Part shown: piece by piece, positions 9,744 through 18,146 of the stretch
Position numbering within the stretch: the stretch's first letter is position 1
Layout of the letters: every line of letters starts with the position of its first letter
Origin: Plasticicumulans lactativorans
GTDB lineage: Bacteria; Pseudomonadota; Gammaproteobacteria; Competibacterales; Competibacteraceae
Length of the DNA: 64,000 nucleotides
Assembly: GCF_004341245.1 (NCBI RefSeq)
Contig: NZ_SLWY01000005.1
Coordinates: forward strand, 124,001 to 188,000
Reading direction: 5' to 3'
The notes under the pieces: model-generated
Told to the model about the DNA's origin: nothing
Database searches by the model: none
Seen by the model: only the letters and a program-made list of their open reading frames with translations
Position numbers and translations under genes: made by a program

Positions 9744-11440
9744 TGCTCGAGCGTTTGACCCGACAATTGCACCATCGCCTGAAGTCGATTGAGGCCCGAC
9801 AGCCGATCTTTGTGAATTTGCAGCCGTTGCAGCAGGCGGTCGCGGAAATATCGGAGCGAGTCGGTGGCGACAACTCGCCGGCGCAGCACCGCGACCGTCT
9901 CGCCGAAGCGCTGAACCTGTTGCGTACCCGCGGTCCGGAAGTCGCATTGCGCAGCCATGTGCGCTACGTGTGCTGGGCACTGTGCGAGCCTGCGGGCACG
10001 CCGTCGCGCCGGGTGCTCGACGAGCAGCACTTGTTACCGAATACGCTTGCCGTGCTTCGCGAGGCATATGGCGACGCGCTGCTGCGTCCCAACGTCTGGC
10101 GCGGTTTGCTCGACGCCTATCTGCGCTTCGCTCCCCCTGCCGGGCAATCGATCGGACGCGACAACTGGCTGCAGCTGCGCACGCTGCTCGCCGACACGCT
10201 CGATCCGCTGTACGCCAGAGCACGCTTCCGTCCGACCTGGCTCGAACGATTGCACGAACACGCCAACCTGCTCGGCGACGAACCCTGCACACGCTACGGC
10301 GCGGCCGCGCTCGATGCCACCGACCCGGTGCTTGCGCAACTGCGTACCGATCTGCAGATTCCGGAAACATCGTGGTTCTGGAGTGAATTGCTGCTGGCGC
10401 AGGTGCGCGTGGTGACGGCACGGGACGATGCCGGCTTCCTCGCTCATCTCGACGTACTGCTGAGCCGCGTCACCGAACGGCCTGCGATACGCGATCACGG
10501 ACTCGCCGCCCTGCTCGAGCGCTACGCCGCGTCCGGACGGCGTGCCCAGGTGCATGCGGTGTTGCGCGATACAGTTAGCGATGCCTGGGGCAGTCCACAT
10601 CTCGAACGCAATACCCGCTGGGCGCTCACTACGCCTGATGCTCACCAGATGGTGCGCACCTGGCTGGTCGTCGATGCGCTTGAAACCTTCTTCATGCTGT
10701 TGCAGGAAGACCGGGCGGCCGATACGCGTCGACTCGAATTCTGGCTTAGATACAAGAGTTCAATTGATTTGTTTCATTTCTGCCTGAATTCGCAGACGTA
10801 TCACAGTCAAAGCCTTGACTATAAAAAATTTCGCAGCAAATACCACGAACTCATCAGTTTGTTCCGCGATGCAAGCACATCCGGAAATGCGTTCATTTTC
10901 AGAATCAATGGCTACTACGTCGTCGAATTCGGCGGGATCGGCGCGACGTATATTTATCCGGAGAACAACATCCCTTTCAGTCTGAACATGCGGAAATTGT
11001 CAACGGATCAACTCAAGGACAAGAGCAAGATAGTAGCCCGCCTCATACACAATGGTGCATGGGAACATGGATTCGCTTATGACCTGCAAAAGTTGGGGAT
11101 CGTTCCAGACAAGGAGCGCCGAACATCGCATCCGGTCGGCTCCCCGTCTGGCCGATCGGGAGCAGGCGCAAACCAGATTCAAACGGGTCAGCCCGGTCCG
11201 GCATCGGGTAAAAACGTGGACACGATATCTTCAAGGAATCCGGATCAGAATCAGGTCGTATTGTGGAGTGTTGCAGATGTCATAGCTCATGCGCAGGCCA
11301 AGGCAATCGGCATTGAGGATAACCGGAACAAAGGCGGCGCATTGTGGGTTGCTCATGACCGATTTACCGATTCATTTGCGGAGCAACTTGCACGGCTCGG
11401 CTTCAAGTACGTTCAGAATCGCGGCTGGTGGAAGAAATAA
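9728..11440 (+). CDS. zorC: Zorya defence protein ZorC (EH-signature type)
   Basis: A 570-residue soluble protein, third gene of the operon. It has a helical, Arg/Leu-rich N-terminal two-thirds and a C-terminal region around residues 330-460 with the aromatic, AT-rich-coded segment expected of EH_Signature domains (FHFCLNSQTYHSQ, NGYYVVEFGGIGATYIYP, HNGAWEHGFAYDL). ZorC is specific to type I Zorya and is thought to act in the cytoplasm with ZorD on invading DNA. I assign it from position plus the EH-like region; the N-terminal part alone would not identify it. GC content dips at about 10750-11400. zorD begins 3 bases after the stop. Confidence 0.85.
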   Translation: MSVELMLERLTRQLHHRLKSIEARQPIFVNLQPLQQAVAEISERVGGDNSPAQHRDRLAEALNLLRTRGPEVALRSHVRYVCWALCEPAGTPSRRVLDEQHLLPNTLAVLREAYGDALLRPNVWRGLLDAYLRFAPPAGQSIGRDNWLQLRTLLADTLDPLYARARFRPTWLERLHEHANLLGDEPCTRYGAAALDATDPVLAQLRTDLQIPETSWFWSELLLAQVRVVTARDDAGFLAHLDVLLSRVTERPAIRDHGLAALLERYAASGRRAQVHAVLRDTVSDAWGSPHLERNTRWALTTPDAHQMVRTWLVVDALETFFMLLQEDRAADTRRLEFWLRYKSSIDLFHFCLNSQTYHSQSLDYKKFRSKYHELISLFRDASTSGNAFIFRINGYYVVEFGGIGATYIYPENNIPFSLNMRKLSTDQLKDKSKIVARLIHNGAWEHGFAYDLQKLGIVPDKERRTSHPVGSPSGRSGAGANQIQTGQPGPASGKNVDTISSRNPDQNQVVLWSVADVIAHAQAKAIGIEDNRNKGGALWVAHDRFTDSFAEQLARLGFKYVQNRGWWKK

Positions 11441-11443
11441 CCC

Positions 11444-13072
11444 ATGTTCTCCTGGCTCCGCGGTCGCAAGAAACCCGATACCGATGGCAAAGTCACGCTG
11501 CATGAGGCTTTTACTGAAGGCGGCCTCGAATATCGCGCCGCCGGTGACGGTGTGCCGGTCGTCGCGGTCGACTGGCTGCGCACGCCTGAGTCCTTTGCTG
11601 AATGGGAGCGTGTAACGCTGCTCGCGCAGATTGAGGAAGAAGGCTACGCGGTCGCGATGGATGATGCACTACTGCTCGGGTGGGGCGAGGCGTATCAACT
11701 CCGTGAGTCAGCCGAATATCGCGGATGTGATGCGCTGCTCGGCTTGCCCGAGCTGGCTGCGGTCGCGCCGATGCTGCATGCGAGCGGAAGCGTTGGCGAT
11801 CCCGGCTTTGAACTCAGTCTCGGCTGGCTGGCGCCGGATGCGCGCCCAGTTGCACTTGAGCGCACCGGCGCGGTAACGGTGCTTGGAGGCGTGCCGCGTC
11901 TGCTGCCAGCCGCTGCTTGGCGGCTCGTGGTTGCCGTGCGCGATTTCGCCCGTCGTGCCTCTGAAGAGCGCACCCAGGCCGAGCAGGAGCGGGCATGGGC
12001 ACACATTCGGCAGCTTGCGACGGCCGCTGGTGCCCGGCTCGATCTTTATCTCGAGCGCACGGTGATTCTCACCGCTGCCGAACTCGATCTTGCGCTACGC
12101 CACGTCGACGTGTCCGGTACCGATGTCGTCGAGGTCGCGCCGCTGATCGCGGGGGCGCCGCCGGAGCTTTGGCTCGACCGCTTTGATGCTTATGCCGATG
12201 TACAGCCGCATTACGACCTGACGACGGCTGAGGGTGGGCGCATCCGTGTGATCGTCGAGCCGGATGCAGCCGCAGTACTGCGAGAAATCAAACGTATGCC
12301 GGGCCGACGTGTGTCCGGGCGACGTGCTGAGGCATTCCTGCGCAATCCCTACGCTCTACTCGGAGAGTCGATGGGAAATGTCGTACCGCCCGAGCGGTTT
12401 GAAGCGGCCCGCGCGCAGGCTGGTGTGCGCTTCTACGAATTCTACTGTGCCGCCGAGCGCGACGGTGATGGTCGTATCGTAGCCGTGCGTGTGCAAATCG
12501 GAATTGCCGACGACGAGACTGCCGTGCTGCCCGCATTACGGCTAGAGAGTCGTGCCACGGCCCATGCGTTCATGAATGCGCTTGCTGCAGCACTCGACGG
12601 CAGTGAGCCATGCTTCCGCTGGGGCCGGCAGACGCTGGAGCTGCGCGGCGACGCGGCGGAAACGCTGCAGCGCCTGTATGGCTGGCTCGCCGAACCGTGG
12701 TCGGGGGAGCCGACGCTGACATACGGCGAACTGGCCGAACTGTCCAACTACGCTCCGCGCGTGCTCGGCATTGGCGCGCATCAACCGCGGTACGTGCCGT
12801 ATCTGGCACGCAAGGATGACGGGCAGGGCTGGGTGCCGGAGAACTTTGGAGTTCGTCGTCAGCCATGTCACGGCTACAGGCGAGCGGATCACGATGCCGA
12901 TCCACGAGGCGGCCATCGCGGAACTGAAGGACTGGCTTGCAACGAAGCCCGCGACCGATGCCCGATACAAGCCGGACGGTTGGCCGGCGGATCTGTCGTC
13001 GGCAGAGGCTGCTGCGCTGGTCAGCACCTACCAAGAGGCAATCCGCGAGCCTACTGCCGATTCGCCGGGTGA
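11444..13072 (+). CDS. zorD: ZorD N-terminal part (frame 2), separated by a frameshift
   Basis: This frame encodes the N-terminal domain of ZorD. It runs coherently from MFSWLRGRKK to about GWVPENF (base 12847), with segments such as AYADVQPHYDLTTAEGG and YGWLAEPWSGEPTLTYGEL. Beyond 12850 it turns into Cys/Arg/Gly-rich text unlike the preceding protein and stops at 13072. At the same place the next frame picks up sensible protein (EFVVSHVTATGERIT). Removing one T from the TTT at 12845-12847 would join both into one protein of roughly 1,265 residues. Either the gene is broken, or the sequence has a one-base error. If real, a separate N-terminal fragment would be made. Confidence 0.8.
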   Translation: MFSWLRGRKKPDTDGKVTLHEAFTEGGLEYRAAGDGVPVVAVDWLRTPESFAEWERVTLLAQIEEEGYAVAMDDALLLGWGEAYQLRESAEYRGCDALLGLPELAAVAPMLHASGSVGDPGFELSLGWLAPDARPVALERTGAVTVLGGVPRLLPAAAWRLVVAVRDFARRASEERTQAEQERAWAHIRQLATAAGARLDLYLERTVILTAAELDLALRHVDVSGTDVVEVAPLIAGAPPELWLDRFDAYADVQPHYDLTTAEGGRIRVIVEPDAAAVLREIKRMPGRRVSGRRAEAFLRNPYALLGESMGNVVPPERFEAARAQAGVRFYEFYCAAERDGDGRIVAVRVQIGIADDETAVLPALRLESRATAHAFMNALAAALDGSEPCFRWGRQTLELRGDAAETLQRLYGWLAEPWSGEPTLTYGELAELSNYAPRVLGIGAHQPRYVPYLARKDDGQGWVPENFGVRRQPCHGYRRADHDADPRGGHRGTEGLACNEARDRCPIQAGRLAGGSVVGRGCCAGQHLPRGNPRAYCRFAG

Positions 13073-15242
13073 CGATTCATCGAACTCTGATCCAGAAGAA
13101 GGTGACGACGCGCCAAAGCCACCCACTCTGCCAATCAATCAGAACGTGCTGCTAATCAAGCAGAACGTGGACAAACTCGACTACCTCGAAGCGCGCGCTA
13201 AGGGGCTCGCTTTCAACACCGATGCGGCTACCCCAGTGCTCCCTGCCACGCTTCGTGCGGAGATCGCATTAAAGCCACATCAACACGTCGGACTTGCGTG
13301 GTTACAGCACCTGTGGGCAGCGCAGGAAGGGCTTGGTGTCCGCGGTGCGCTGCTCGCTGACGACATGGGGCTTGGCAAGACGCTGCAACTGCTCGCTTTC
13401 ATCGCCTGGTATCTGGAGACGACAGGCGACGATGCCGAATCCGCCTTGGTCGTTGCTCCGGTCTCGCTGCTCGACAACTGGCAGGTGGAACTGCGGCGAT
13501 TCTTTGCCGACTCGCTGGCTGCTACGGTGCTGCCGCTGTACGGCGATGTGCTGCGTGCGCGCAAGTTGCGTGCTGATGAGATGGATCACGAAACCGTGAT
13601 GAGCGGCGTCAAAGGGTTGTTGCGGCCCGGTTGGCGTGGCAATGCGAAACTGGTATTGACCACCTACGAGACGCTGCGTGACTGTGAGTTCGGTTTCGGC
13701 CGCGAACGCTGGTCGATCATGGTTTGCGACGAGGCGCAGAAGATCAAAACGCCAGGCGCGCTGATGACGCACGCAGTGAAAGCACAGAACGCGCGTTTCA
13801 AGATTGCCTGTACGGGCACGCCAGTCGAGAACACCCTTGCCGACCTCTGGTGCCTGTTCGACTTCCTGCAACCCGGCCTGCTCGGGCCGCTCGGGCAGTT
13901 CTGCAGTACCTATCGGCGGCCGATCGAAACGCATACTGACGAGGAGCATGCGAAGCTCGACGAGTTGCGGCGGCTGATCGCGCCACAATTGCTCAGGCGC
14001 ATGAAGTCCGAAGTCGCCGAATTGCCGCCGAAGCACGAGGACGCTGAATGTCGCAGGTTGCCGCTATCAAGCTACCAGCGCACGCTCTATCAACAGGCCG
14101 CGCATGCTTACCACGCCGCGCAGCGTAAAAAGGAAGAGGCCGTAAGCAGTGCGGCCGGGCGCGGCAATCCGATTCTCGGCCTGCTGCATCGGTTGCGCTC
14201 AATCTGTGCTGACCCTCGCGAATCCGGCACCGAACCCGCCCGCAGTCAGGCGCTGGCTGAACATCGCCGGCTGTCGCCGAAGCTCGATTGGTTGATTGCA
14301 CGACTGGAAGCGATCCGCGCGCACGGAGAGAAGGCGATCGTGTTCACCGAGTTTCGCGACCTGCAGGTATTGCTGAAACATCGCGTGTGCGAACACTTCC
14401 GCATCCCGGTCGAGATCATCAACGGCAGCACGAAGGTTGGCGCCGAGGCCGGTGATGGCTCGCGGCAGGCGCGTATCGATGCCTTCCAGCGCCGGCCGGG
14501 CTTCGGCGTCATCATCCTTTCGACGACGGCGGTTGGATTTGGAGTGAACATTCAGGCTGCAAACCATGTGATCCATTTCACCCGTGCCTGGAATCCAGCC
14601 AAGGAGGATCAAGCCACCGACCGCGCTTATCGCATAGGTCAAACCCGGCCAGTGCACGTGTACTACCCGACAGTTCACGCAAAGGATTTCGTTACCTTCG
14701 AGGCGAAGCTCGACCGTCTGCTTGCAGGCAAACGGGCGCTTGCCCAAGACATGCTGAATGGCAGTGGTGAACTTGATGCGTCCGAGTGGCGCGGCCTGCA
14801 GACGCCGGACGGAGATTCCATTGCGACTGATTTGCTTCTGACACCCGAACTGCTCACACGCCTACAGTCTGAGGCCTTCGAGCGACTGTGCCGGCTACGG
14901 CTGGTGCGCGATGGACATATGGCGAGCCTGACGCCCAAGAGTGGCGATGGCGGCATCGATGTCGTTGCATTCCGGGGCGCAACCGGTGTGCTGGTGCAAT
15001 GCAAATCGAGCAGCCGACAACCGAGGCTTGGCTGGGAAGCCGTTCGCGATGTCGTCGCTGGAGCCGAGGTCTACCGACGGCAACATCCGAACGTGACCTT
15101 CACGCTCGTTGCGGCTACCAACCAGCGCTTTACCGACGGGGCCGAAGAGCACGCACGACAGCTTAGTGTCGAGTTATGGCAGCAAACCGACTGGCTATCC
15201 TGGCTTGCTCGGGAAGCCATTACCATGGATGACATTTCCTGA
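12894..15242 (+). CDS. zorD: ZorD C-terminal part: SNF2 helicase plus Mrr-like nuclease
   Basis: This frame encodes the catalytic part of ZorD. From the first ATG in frame it would be 782 residues; the frame itself is open further upstream. SNF2 motifs are all present: motif I ADDMGLGKT, motif II CDEAQK, motif III CTGTPVEN and the C-terminal lobe NPAKEDQATDRAYRIGQTRPV. After the helicase comes a PD-(D/E)XK domain of Mrr type with GDGGIDVVAF and VQCKSS. Helicase plus Mrr-like nuclease matches type I ZorD, the DNA-degrading effector. Without the N-terminal domain the fragment would need its own ribosome binding site, and none is evident at 12894. See the frameshift finding. Confidence 0.88.
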   Translation: MPIHEAAIAELKDWLATKPATDARYKPDGWPADLSSAEAAALVSTYQEAIREPTADSPGDDSSNSDPEEGDDAPKPPTLPINQNVLLIKQNVDKLDYLEARAKGLAFNTDAATPVLPATLRAEIALKPHQHVGLAWLQHLWAAQEGLGVRGALLADDMGLGKTLQLLAFIAWYLETTGDDAESALVVAPVSLLDNWQVELRRFFADSLAATVLPLYGDVLRARKLRADEMDHETVMSGVKGLLRPGWRGNAKLVLTTYETLRDCEFGFGRERWSIMVCDEAQKIKTPGALMTHAVKAQNARFKIACTGTPVENTLADLWCLFDFLQPGLLGPLGQFCSTYRRPIETHTDEEHAKLDELRRLIAPQLLRRMKSEVAELPPKHEDAECRRLPLSSYQRTLYQQAAHAYHAAQRKKEEAVSSAAGRGNPILGLLHRLRSICADPRESGTEPARSQALAEHRRLSPKLDWLIARLEAIRAHGEKAIVFTEFRDLQVLLKHRVCEHFRIPVEIINGSTKVGAEAGDGSRQARIDAFQRRPGFGVIILSTTAVGFGVNIQAANHVIHFTRAWNPAKEDQATDRAYRIGQTRPVHVYYPTVHAKDFVTFEAKLDRLLAGKRALAQDMLNGSGELDASEWRGLQTPDGDSIATDLLLTPELLTRLQSEAFERLCRLRLVRDGHMASLTPKSGDGGIDVVAFRGATGVLVQCKSSSRQPRLGWEAVRDVVAGAEVYRRQHPNVTFTLVAATNQRFTDGAEEHARQLSVELWQQTDWLSWLAREAITMDDIS

Positions 15243-15331
15243 TCAGCGCACGTTCGCAGCTAATTTCGAGTGGCTTCCAGGGTCTCTTTCGGCACCTGTC
15301 CATGTCACTGTCCGGATTCGGTTTCCTTGAA

Positions 15332-15398
15332 CTACCTGGCCCGCCCATCCACCGCCCCGCTGACGAAGTCTACGAAGGCGCGCACGCGGGCGGAGAGG
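15332..15398 (-). repeat. Left copy of a 67-bp direct repeat (LysR gene 3' end remnant)
   Basis: Read on the minus strand this encodes LSARVRAFVDFVSGAVDGRAR and a stop, the C-terminus of a LysR-type regulator with no gene attached. It matches 16150-16216, the end of the intact lysR, at about 62 of 67 positions. The two copies lie on either side of yefM-yoeB in the same orientation. The piece upstream of it belongs to no recognisable gene. Confidence 0.75.
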
Positions 15399-15483
15399 AG
15401 GAGGGCGGGCATCGCGGCAAGCCGCGCTATGTCCTTCCTTGGCCGGATGGGCCTCAGCGCATTGCGAGATGTCAATCTCTGTC

Positions 15484-15507
15484 TGTACAGTAGTGCGTAC
15501 ATGTACA
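15484..15507. promoter_or_regulatory. YefM-YoeB operator (two TGTACA boxes)
   Basis: TGTACA occurs at 15484-15489 and 15502-15507, 18 bp apart, and the second box lies within the perfect palindrome GTACATGTAC (15497-15506). E. coli YefM is known to bind TGTACA palindromes upstream of its own operon. The boxes end 14 bases before the yefM start codon, a position suited to autorepression by antitoxin and toxin-antitoxin complex. Confidence 0.7.
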
Positions 15508-15521
15508 GAGGGGGCTTTGGG

Positions 15522-15773
15522 ATGGATGCGATTTCTTACAGCGCCGCGCGTGCAAACCTTGCCAAGACCATGGACCGTGTCTGCGAAGACCATGAACCGG
15601 TCATCATCACCCGCAATGGCGAACAATCGGTCGTCATGCTCTCGCTCGAAGATTACAAGGCCCTGGAGGAGACGGCGTATCTGCTGCGCAGCCCGGCCAA
15701 TGCCAGGCGGCTGCTCGCTTCCGTGGCCCAACTGGCCGAGGGCAAGGGCACGGAGCGGGAACTCGTAGAGTGA
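15522..15773 (+). CDS. yefM: Antitoxin YefM (Phd/YefM family)
   Basis: An 83-residue antitoxin with the typical N-terminal DNA-binding fold (MDAISYSAARANLAKTMD, VCEDHEPVIITRNGEQSVVM) and a C-terminal toxin-wrapping tail (YLLRSPANARRLL). It neutralises the partner RNase YoeB and represses the operon. The ATG at 15522 is preferred over ATG 15501 because AGAGGGG lies at 15508-15514 and the length equals that of E. coli YefM. Its TGA overlaps the GTG start of yoeB, so the two are translationally coupled. TGTACA operator boxes lie directly upstream. Confidence 0.95.
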   Translation: MDAISYSAARANLAKTMDRVCEDHEPVIITRNGEQSVVMLSLEDYKALEETAYLLRSPANARRLLASVAQLAEGKGTERELVE

Positions 15774-16024
15774 AGCTCGTTTTCTCCGATGAAGCGTGGG
15801 ACGACTACCTGTACTGGCAGAAGCAGGATCGGAAAACGCTCGAACGGATAAACAAGCTGATCCAGGAGGTGCGGCGGGAGCCTTTCTCAGGAATCGGCAA
15901 GCCTGAACCCCTGAAGCACGCCCTCGCGGGCTTCTGGTCACGCCGGATTACCGACGAACATCGGATGGTGTACCGCATCGACGGCGATGCCCTGCTGATC
16001 GCGCAGTTGCGCTACCACTACTGA
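15770..16024 (+). CDS. yoeB: Toxin YoeB, ribosome-dependent mRNA interferase
   Basis: An 84-residue RelE-superfamily toxin very close to E. coli YoeB. All catalytic landmarks are visible: Glu in GIGKPEPLK, Arg in FWSRRI, the EHRMVYRI strand and the C-terminal RYHY with the active His. YoeB cuts mRNA in the ribosomal A site when freed from YefM. It starts at a GTG overlapping the yefM stop (GTGA). An intact active site suggests a functional module that could stabilise the adjoining Zorya island. Confidence 0.95.
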   Translation: MKLVFSDEAWDDYLYWQKQDRKTLERINKLIQEVRREPFSGIGKPEPLKHALAGFWSRRITDEHRMVYRIDGDALLIAQLRYHY

Positions 16025-16149
16025 CGTGATCTGCGCCGCCTCCGTCACGAGGGACTGCGCCAGACACCGCGCAGCGTGCATGGCAAACGCTCGACCAAAG
16101 CCCACCGGCTCGTAATTCCGGACCGCTGCCCCGGGTTCGGCCCCGTGGG

Positions 16150-17070
16150 CTACGGGGCCCGCCCCCCCACCGCCCCGCTGACGAAGTCGACGAAGGCGCG
16201 CACGCGGGCGGAGAGGTGGCGGTTCTGGGGGTAGAGCACGGAGAACGGGCGTGTCCTGCCGCCGTAGTCCTGCAGCACTTCGACCAGTTCGCCGCGGCGC
16301 AGGGCTTCGTCGACGATGAAGTGGTAGCTCTGGCACAGGCCGGCGCCGGCCTTCGCGAGGTTCACGCAGCCGAGCACGTCGTGCCCCACCCGCAGGCCGC
16401 TGCTGAACGGCCATTCGACGTCTGCGCCGTCCTGGCGGAAGGACCACGCCATCGGCCGGCCGGTGCTCGGCAGGATGAACTGGATGCAGCGGTGCCGCGC
16501 CAGCTCGTCGAGCGTCCGCGGCGTGCCGGATGCCCGCAGGTACGCCGGCGCGGCGAAGACGCCGAAGCGGGCGTCTTCGAGCGTGCGGGCGACCAGTTGC
16601 GAGTCGGCGAGCTGGCCGTGGCGGATCGCGAGGTCGTAGCCCTCCTCGATGAAGTCGACGTTGCGATTGGAGATGTCGAGCTCGATGTCGACCTTCGGGT
16701 AGCGCGCCAGGAATGCCGGCAGCAGCGGCAGCAGGCGGTAGTGGCCGTAGGTGGTCGGGACGCTGACGCGCAGCAGGCCCGACGGCGTGCTCTGGTTGCC
16801 GGTGATGGCCCGCTCCGCTTCGACGATCTGTTCGAGTGCCTGGCGCGACTCGCGGAAGTACAGCTCGCCGTCGCTGGTCAGGTTGACGCTGCGCGTGGTG
16901 CGGACGAACAGGCGCACCCCCAGGCGCCCCTCCAGCCGGGCGATGGTCCGGCTCACCGCCGCCGGCGTCAGCCCCAGCGCCTCGGCCGCGGCGCTGAAGC
17001 TGCGCAGCTCCGCCGCCCTGCAGAACACCTCGATGCTGCCCAGATGCACCGGCTCGAAGGCGCGCGCCAT
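16150..17070 (-). CDS. LysR-family transcriptional regulator
   Basis: A 306-residue LysR-type regulator. The winged helix-turn-helix is N-terminal (IEVFCRAAELRSFSAAAEALGLTPAAVSRTIARLE), followed by the linker helix and a periplasmic-binding-like effector domain (LLRVSVPTTYGHYRLLP, YDLAIRHGQLADS). It is divergent from the DJ-1/PfpI gene across a 117-bp gap, the usual arrangement for a LysR regulator and its target. The ATG at 17070 is preferred because the fold begins shortly after it. The last 67 bases recur at 15332-15398. Confidence 0.92.
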   Translation of the reverse strand: MARAFEPVHLGSIEVFCRAAELRSFSAAAEALGLTPAAVSRTIARLEGRLGVRLFVRTTRSVNLTSDGELYFRESRQALEQIVEAERAITGNQSTPSGLLRVSVPTTYGHYRLLPLLPAFLARYPKVDIELDISNRNVDFIEEGYDLAIRHGQLADSQLVARTLEDARFGVFAAPAYLRASGTPRTLDELARHRCIQFILPSTGRPMAWSFRQDGADVEWPFSSGLRVGHDVLGCVNLAKAGAGLCQSYHFIVDEALRRGELVEVLQDYGGRTRPFSVLYPQNRHLSARVRAFVDFVSGAVGGRAP

Positions 17071-17187
17071 GTCCTGTTCCACGGTGTCAAGAGTGATGTT
17101 CTTGCAGGGCAGTTTATGCGCCGGAGGTACATCAATACAGTACGCCCCATGCCGGCGGTGCCGGCGCTTCAACCGGGAGCAGACGAC

Positions 17188-17877
17188 ATGAACAAGCGAA
17201 TCCTGATGGTGCTGACCTCGAACGACCGCATGGGCGAGTCCGGCAAGCCGACCGGGCTGTGGGCCGAGGAGCTCGCCGCGCCTTACTACGCGCTGCAGGA
17301 CGCCGGCGCCGTCATCACCCTCGCGTCGACCCGCGGCGGTCGCGCGCCCATCGATCCGGGCAGCCTCAAGGCGCGCGGCCAGAACGAGCCGGCGGTCGAG
17401 CGCATGCTGGGCGACGACGCCCTGCTGCGCGCGGTCGAGCACACGCGCCACGTCGATGAACTCGCCATCGACGACTTCGACGCGGTGTTCTTCCCCGGCG
17501 GCCACGGCACGATGTGGGATCTGCCCGCCAGCGCCGGCGTGACGAAGGTGGTGGAGGGGGCCTACCGGCAGCAGAAGGTCATCGCCGCGGTGTGCCACGG
17601 TGTCGCCGGCCTGGTGACGGCGCGGCGGGACGACGGCAGGCCCATCGTCGACGGCAGGCGCATCAACAGCTTCACCGACGCGGAAGAGGACGAGGTCGGG
17701 CTCGCGGACGTCGTGCCCTTCAGGCTGGAGTCGCGGCTGCGGGAGCTGGGCGCCCGCTTCGAAGGGGCACCGAACTGGCAGTCGTTCGCGGTGCGCGACG
17801 GCACGCTCGTCACCGGCCAGAACCCGCAGTCCTCCGGGCGCGTCGCCGAGCTGGTACTGCAGGCGCTGGCCGGGTGA
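17188..17877 (+). CDS. DJ-1/PfpI family protein (Hsp31/glyoxalase III-like)
   Basis: A 229-residue class I glutamine amidotransferase-like protein of the DJ-1/PfpI superfamily. The nucleophile elbow AAVCHGVAGL carries the conserved Cys followed by His, and FFPGGHGTMWDLP provides the upstream glycine-rich motif. The closest recognised group is the Hsp31-like type that removes methylglyoxal or other reactive aldehydes as a glutathione-independent glyoxalase III or protein deglycase. It is divergent from the LysR gene, which probably controls it. Substrate is inferred from the family. Confidence 0.88.
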   Translation: MNKRILMVLTSNDRMGESGKPTGLWAEELAAPYYALQDAGAVITLASTRGGRAPIDPGSLKARGQNEPAVERMLGDDALLRAVEHTRHVDELAIDDFDAVFFPGGHGTMWDLPASAGVTKVVEGAYRQQKVIAAVCHGVAGLVTARRDDGRPIVDGRRINSFTDAEEDEVGLADVVPFRLESRLRELGARFEGAPNWQSFAVRDGTLVTGQNPQSSGRVAELVLQALAG

Positions 17878-18007
17878 GCGGCCGGTAGCCGCGCGCCTGC
17901 GCGGCGACGGCTCACCGTGGCCGTCGCCCTGTCGGTGGCGCCCGGCCTCACCGCTTCCGTGGCCCGGCCGCGAGGCAGCCGGGCGCAGGGTCACGAGGCT
18001 CGCGCGA

Positions 18008-18091
18008 TCAGGCCAGGCGCGCGAACACCACGCCCCAGGGGGCGACGTGCAGGCCGGTGGCGTCGGTGCTGGCGCCGCTCACGCCGCTGCC
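18008..18091 (-). repeat. 84-bp remnant of a GH13 gene 3' end
   Basis: On the minus strand this encodes SGASTDATGLHVAPWGVVFARLA and a stop, almost the same as the C-terminus of the alpha-glucosidase ending at 21304 (21304-21387, same length, a handful of mismatches). It lies about 55 bases downstream of a different GH13 gene and is not attached to it. It indicates past duplication or recombination in the cluster. Confidence 0.75.
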
Positions 18092-18146
18092 ATGCCGGCG
18101 CCCGCCCGAGGCGTCAGCGATCGCGCGTCGTCCGCCGTCCAGGGGC

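Noticed and set aside
12841-12852. Programmed +1 frameshift in zorD
   Set aside because: AAC TTT GGA has no stop or rare-codon pause and no known slippery pattern; a plain one-base insertion explains it better.
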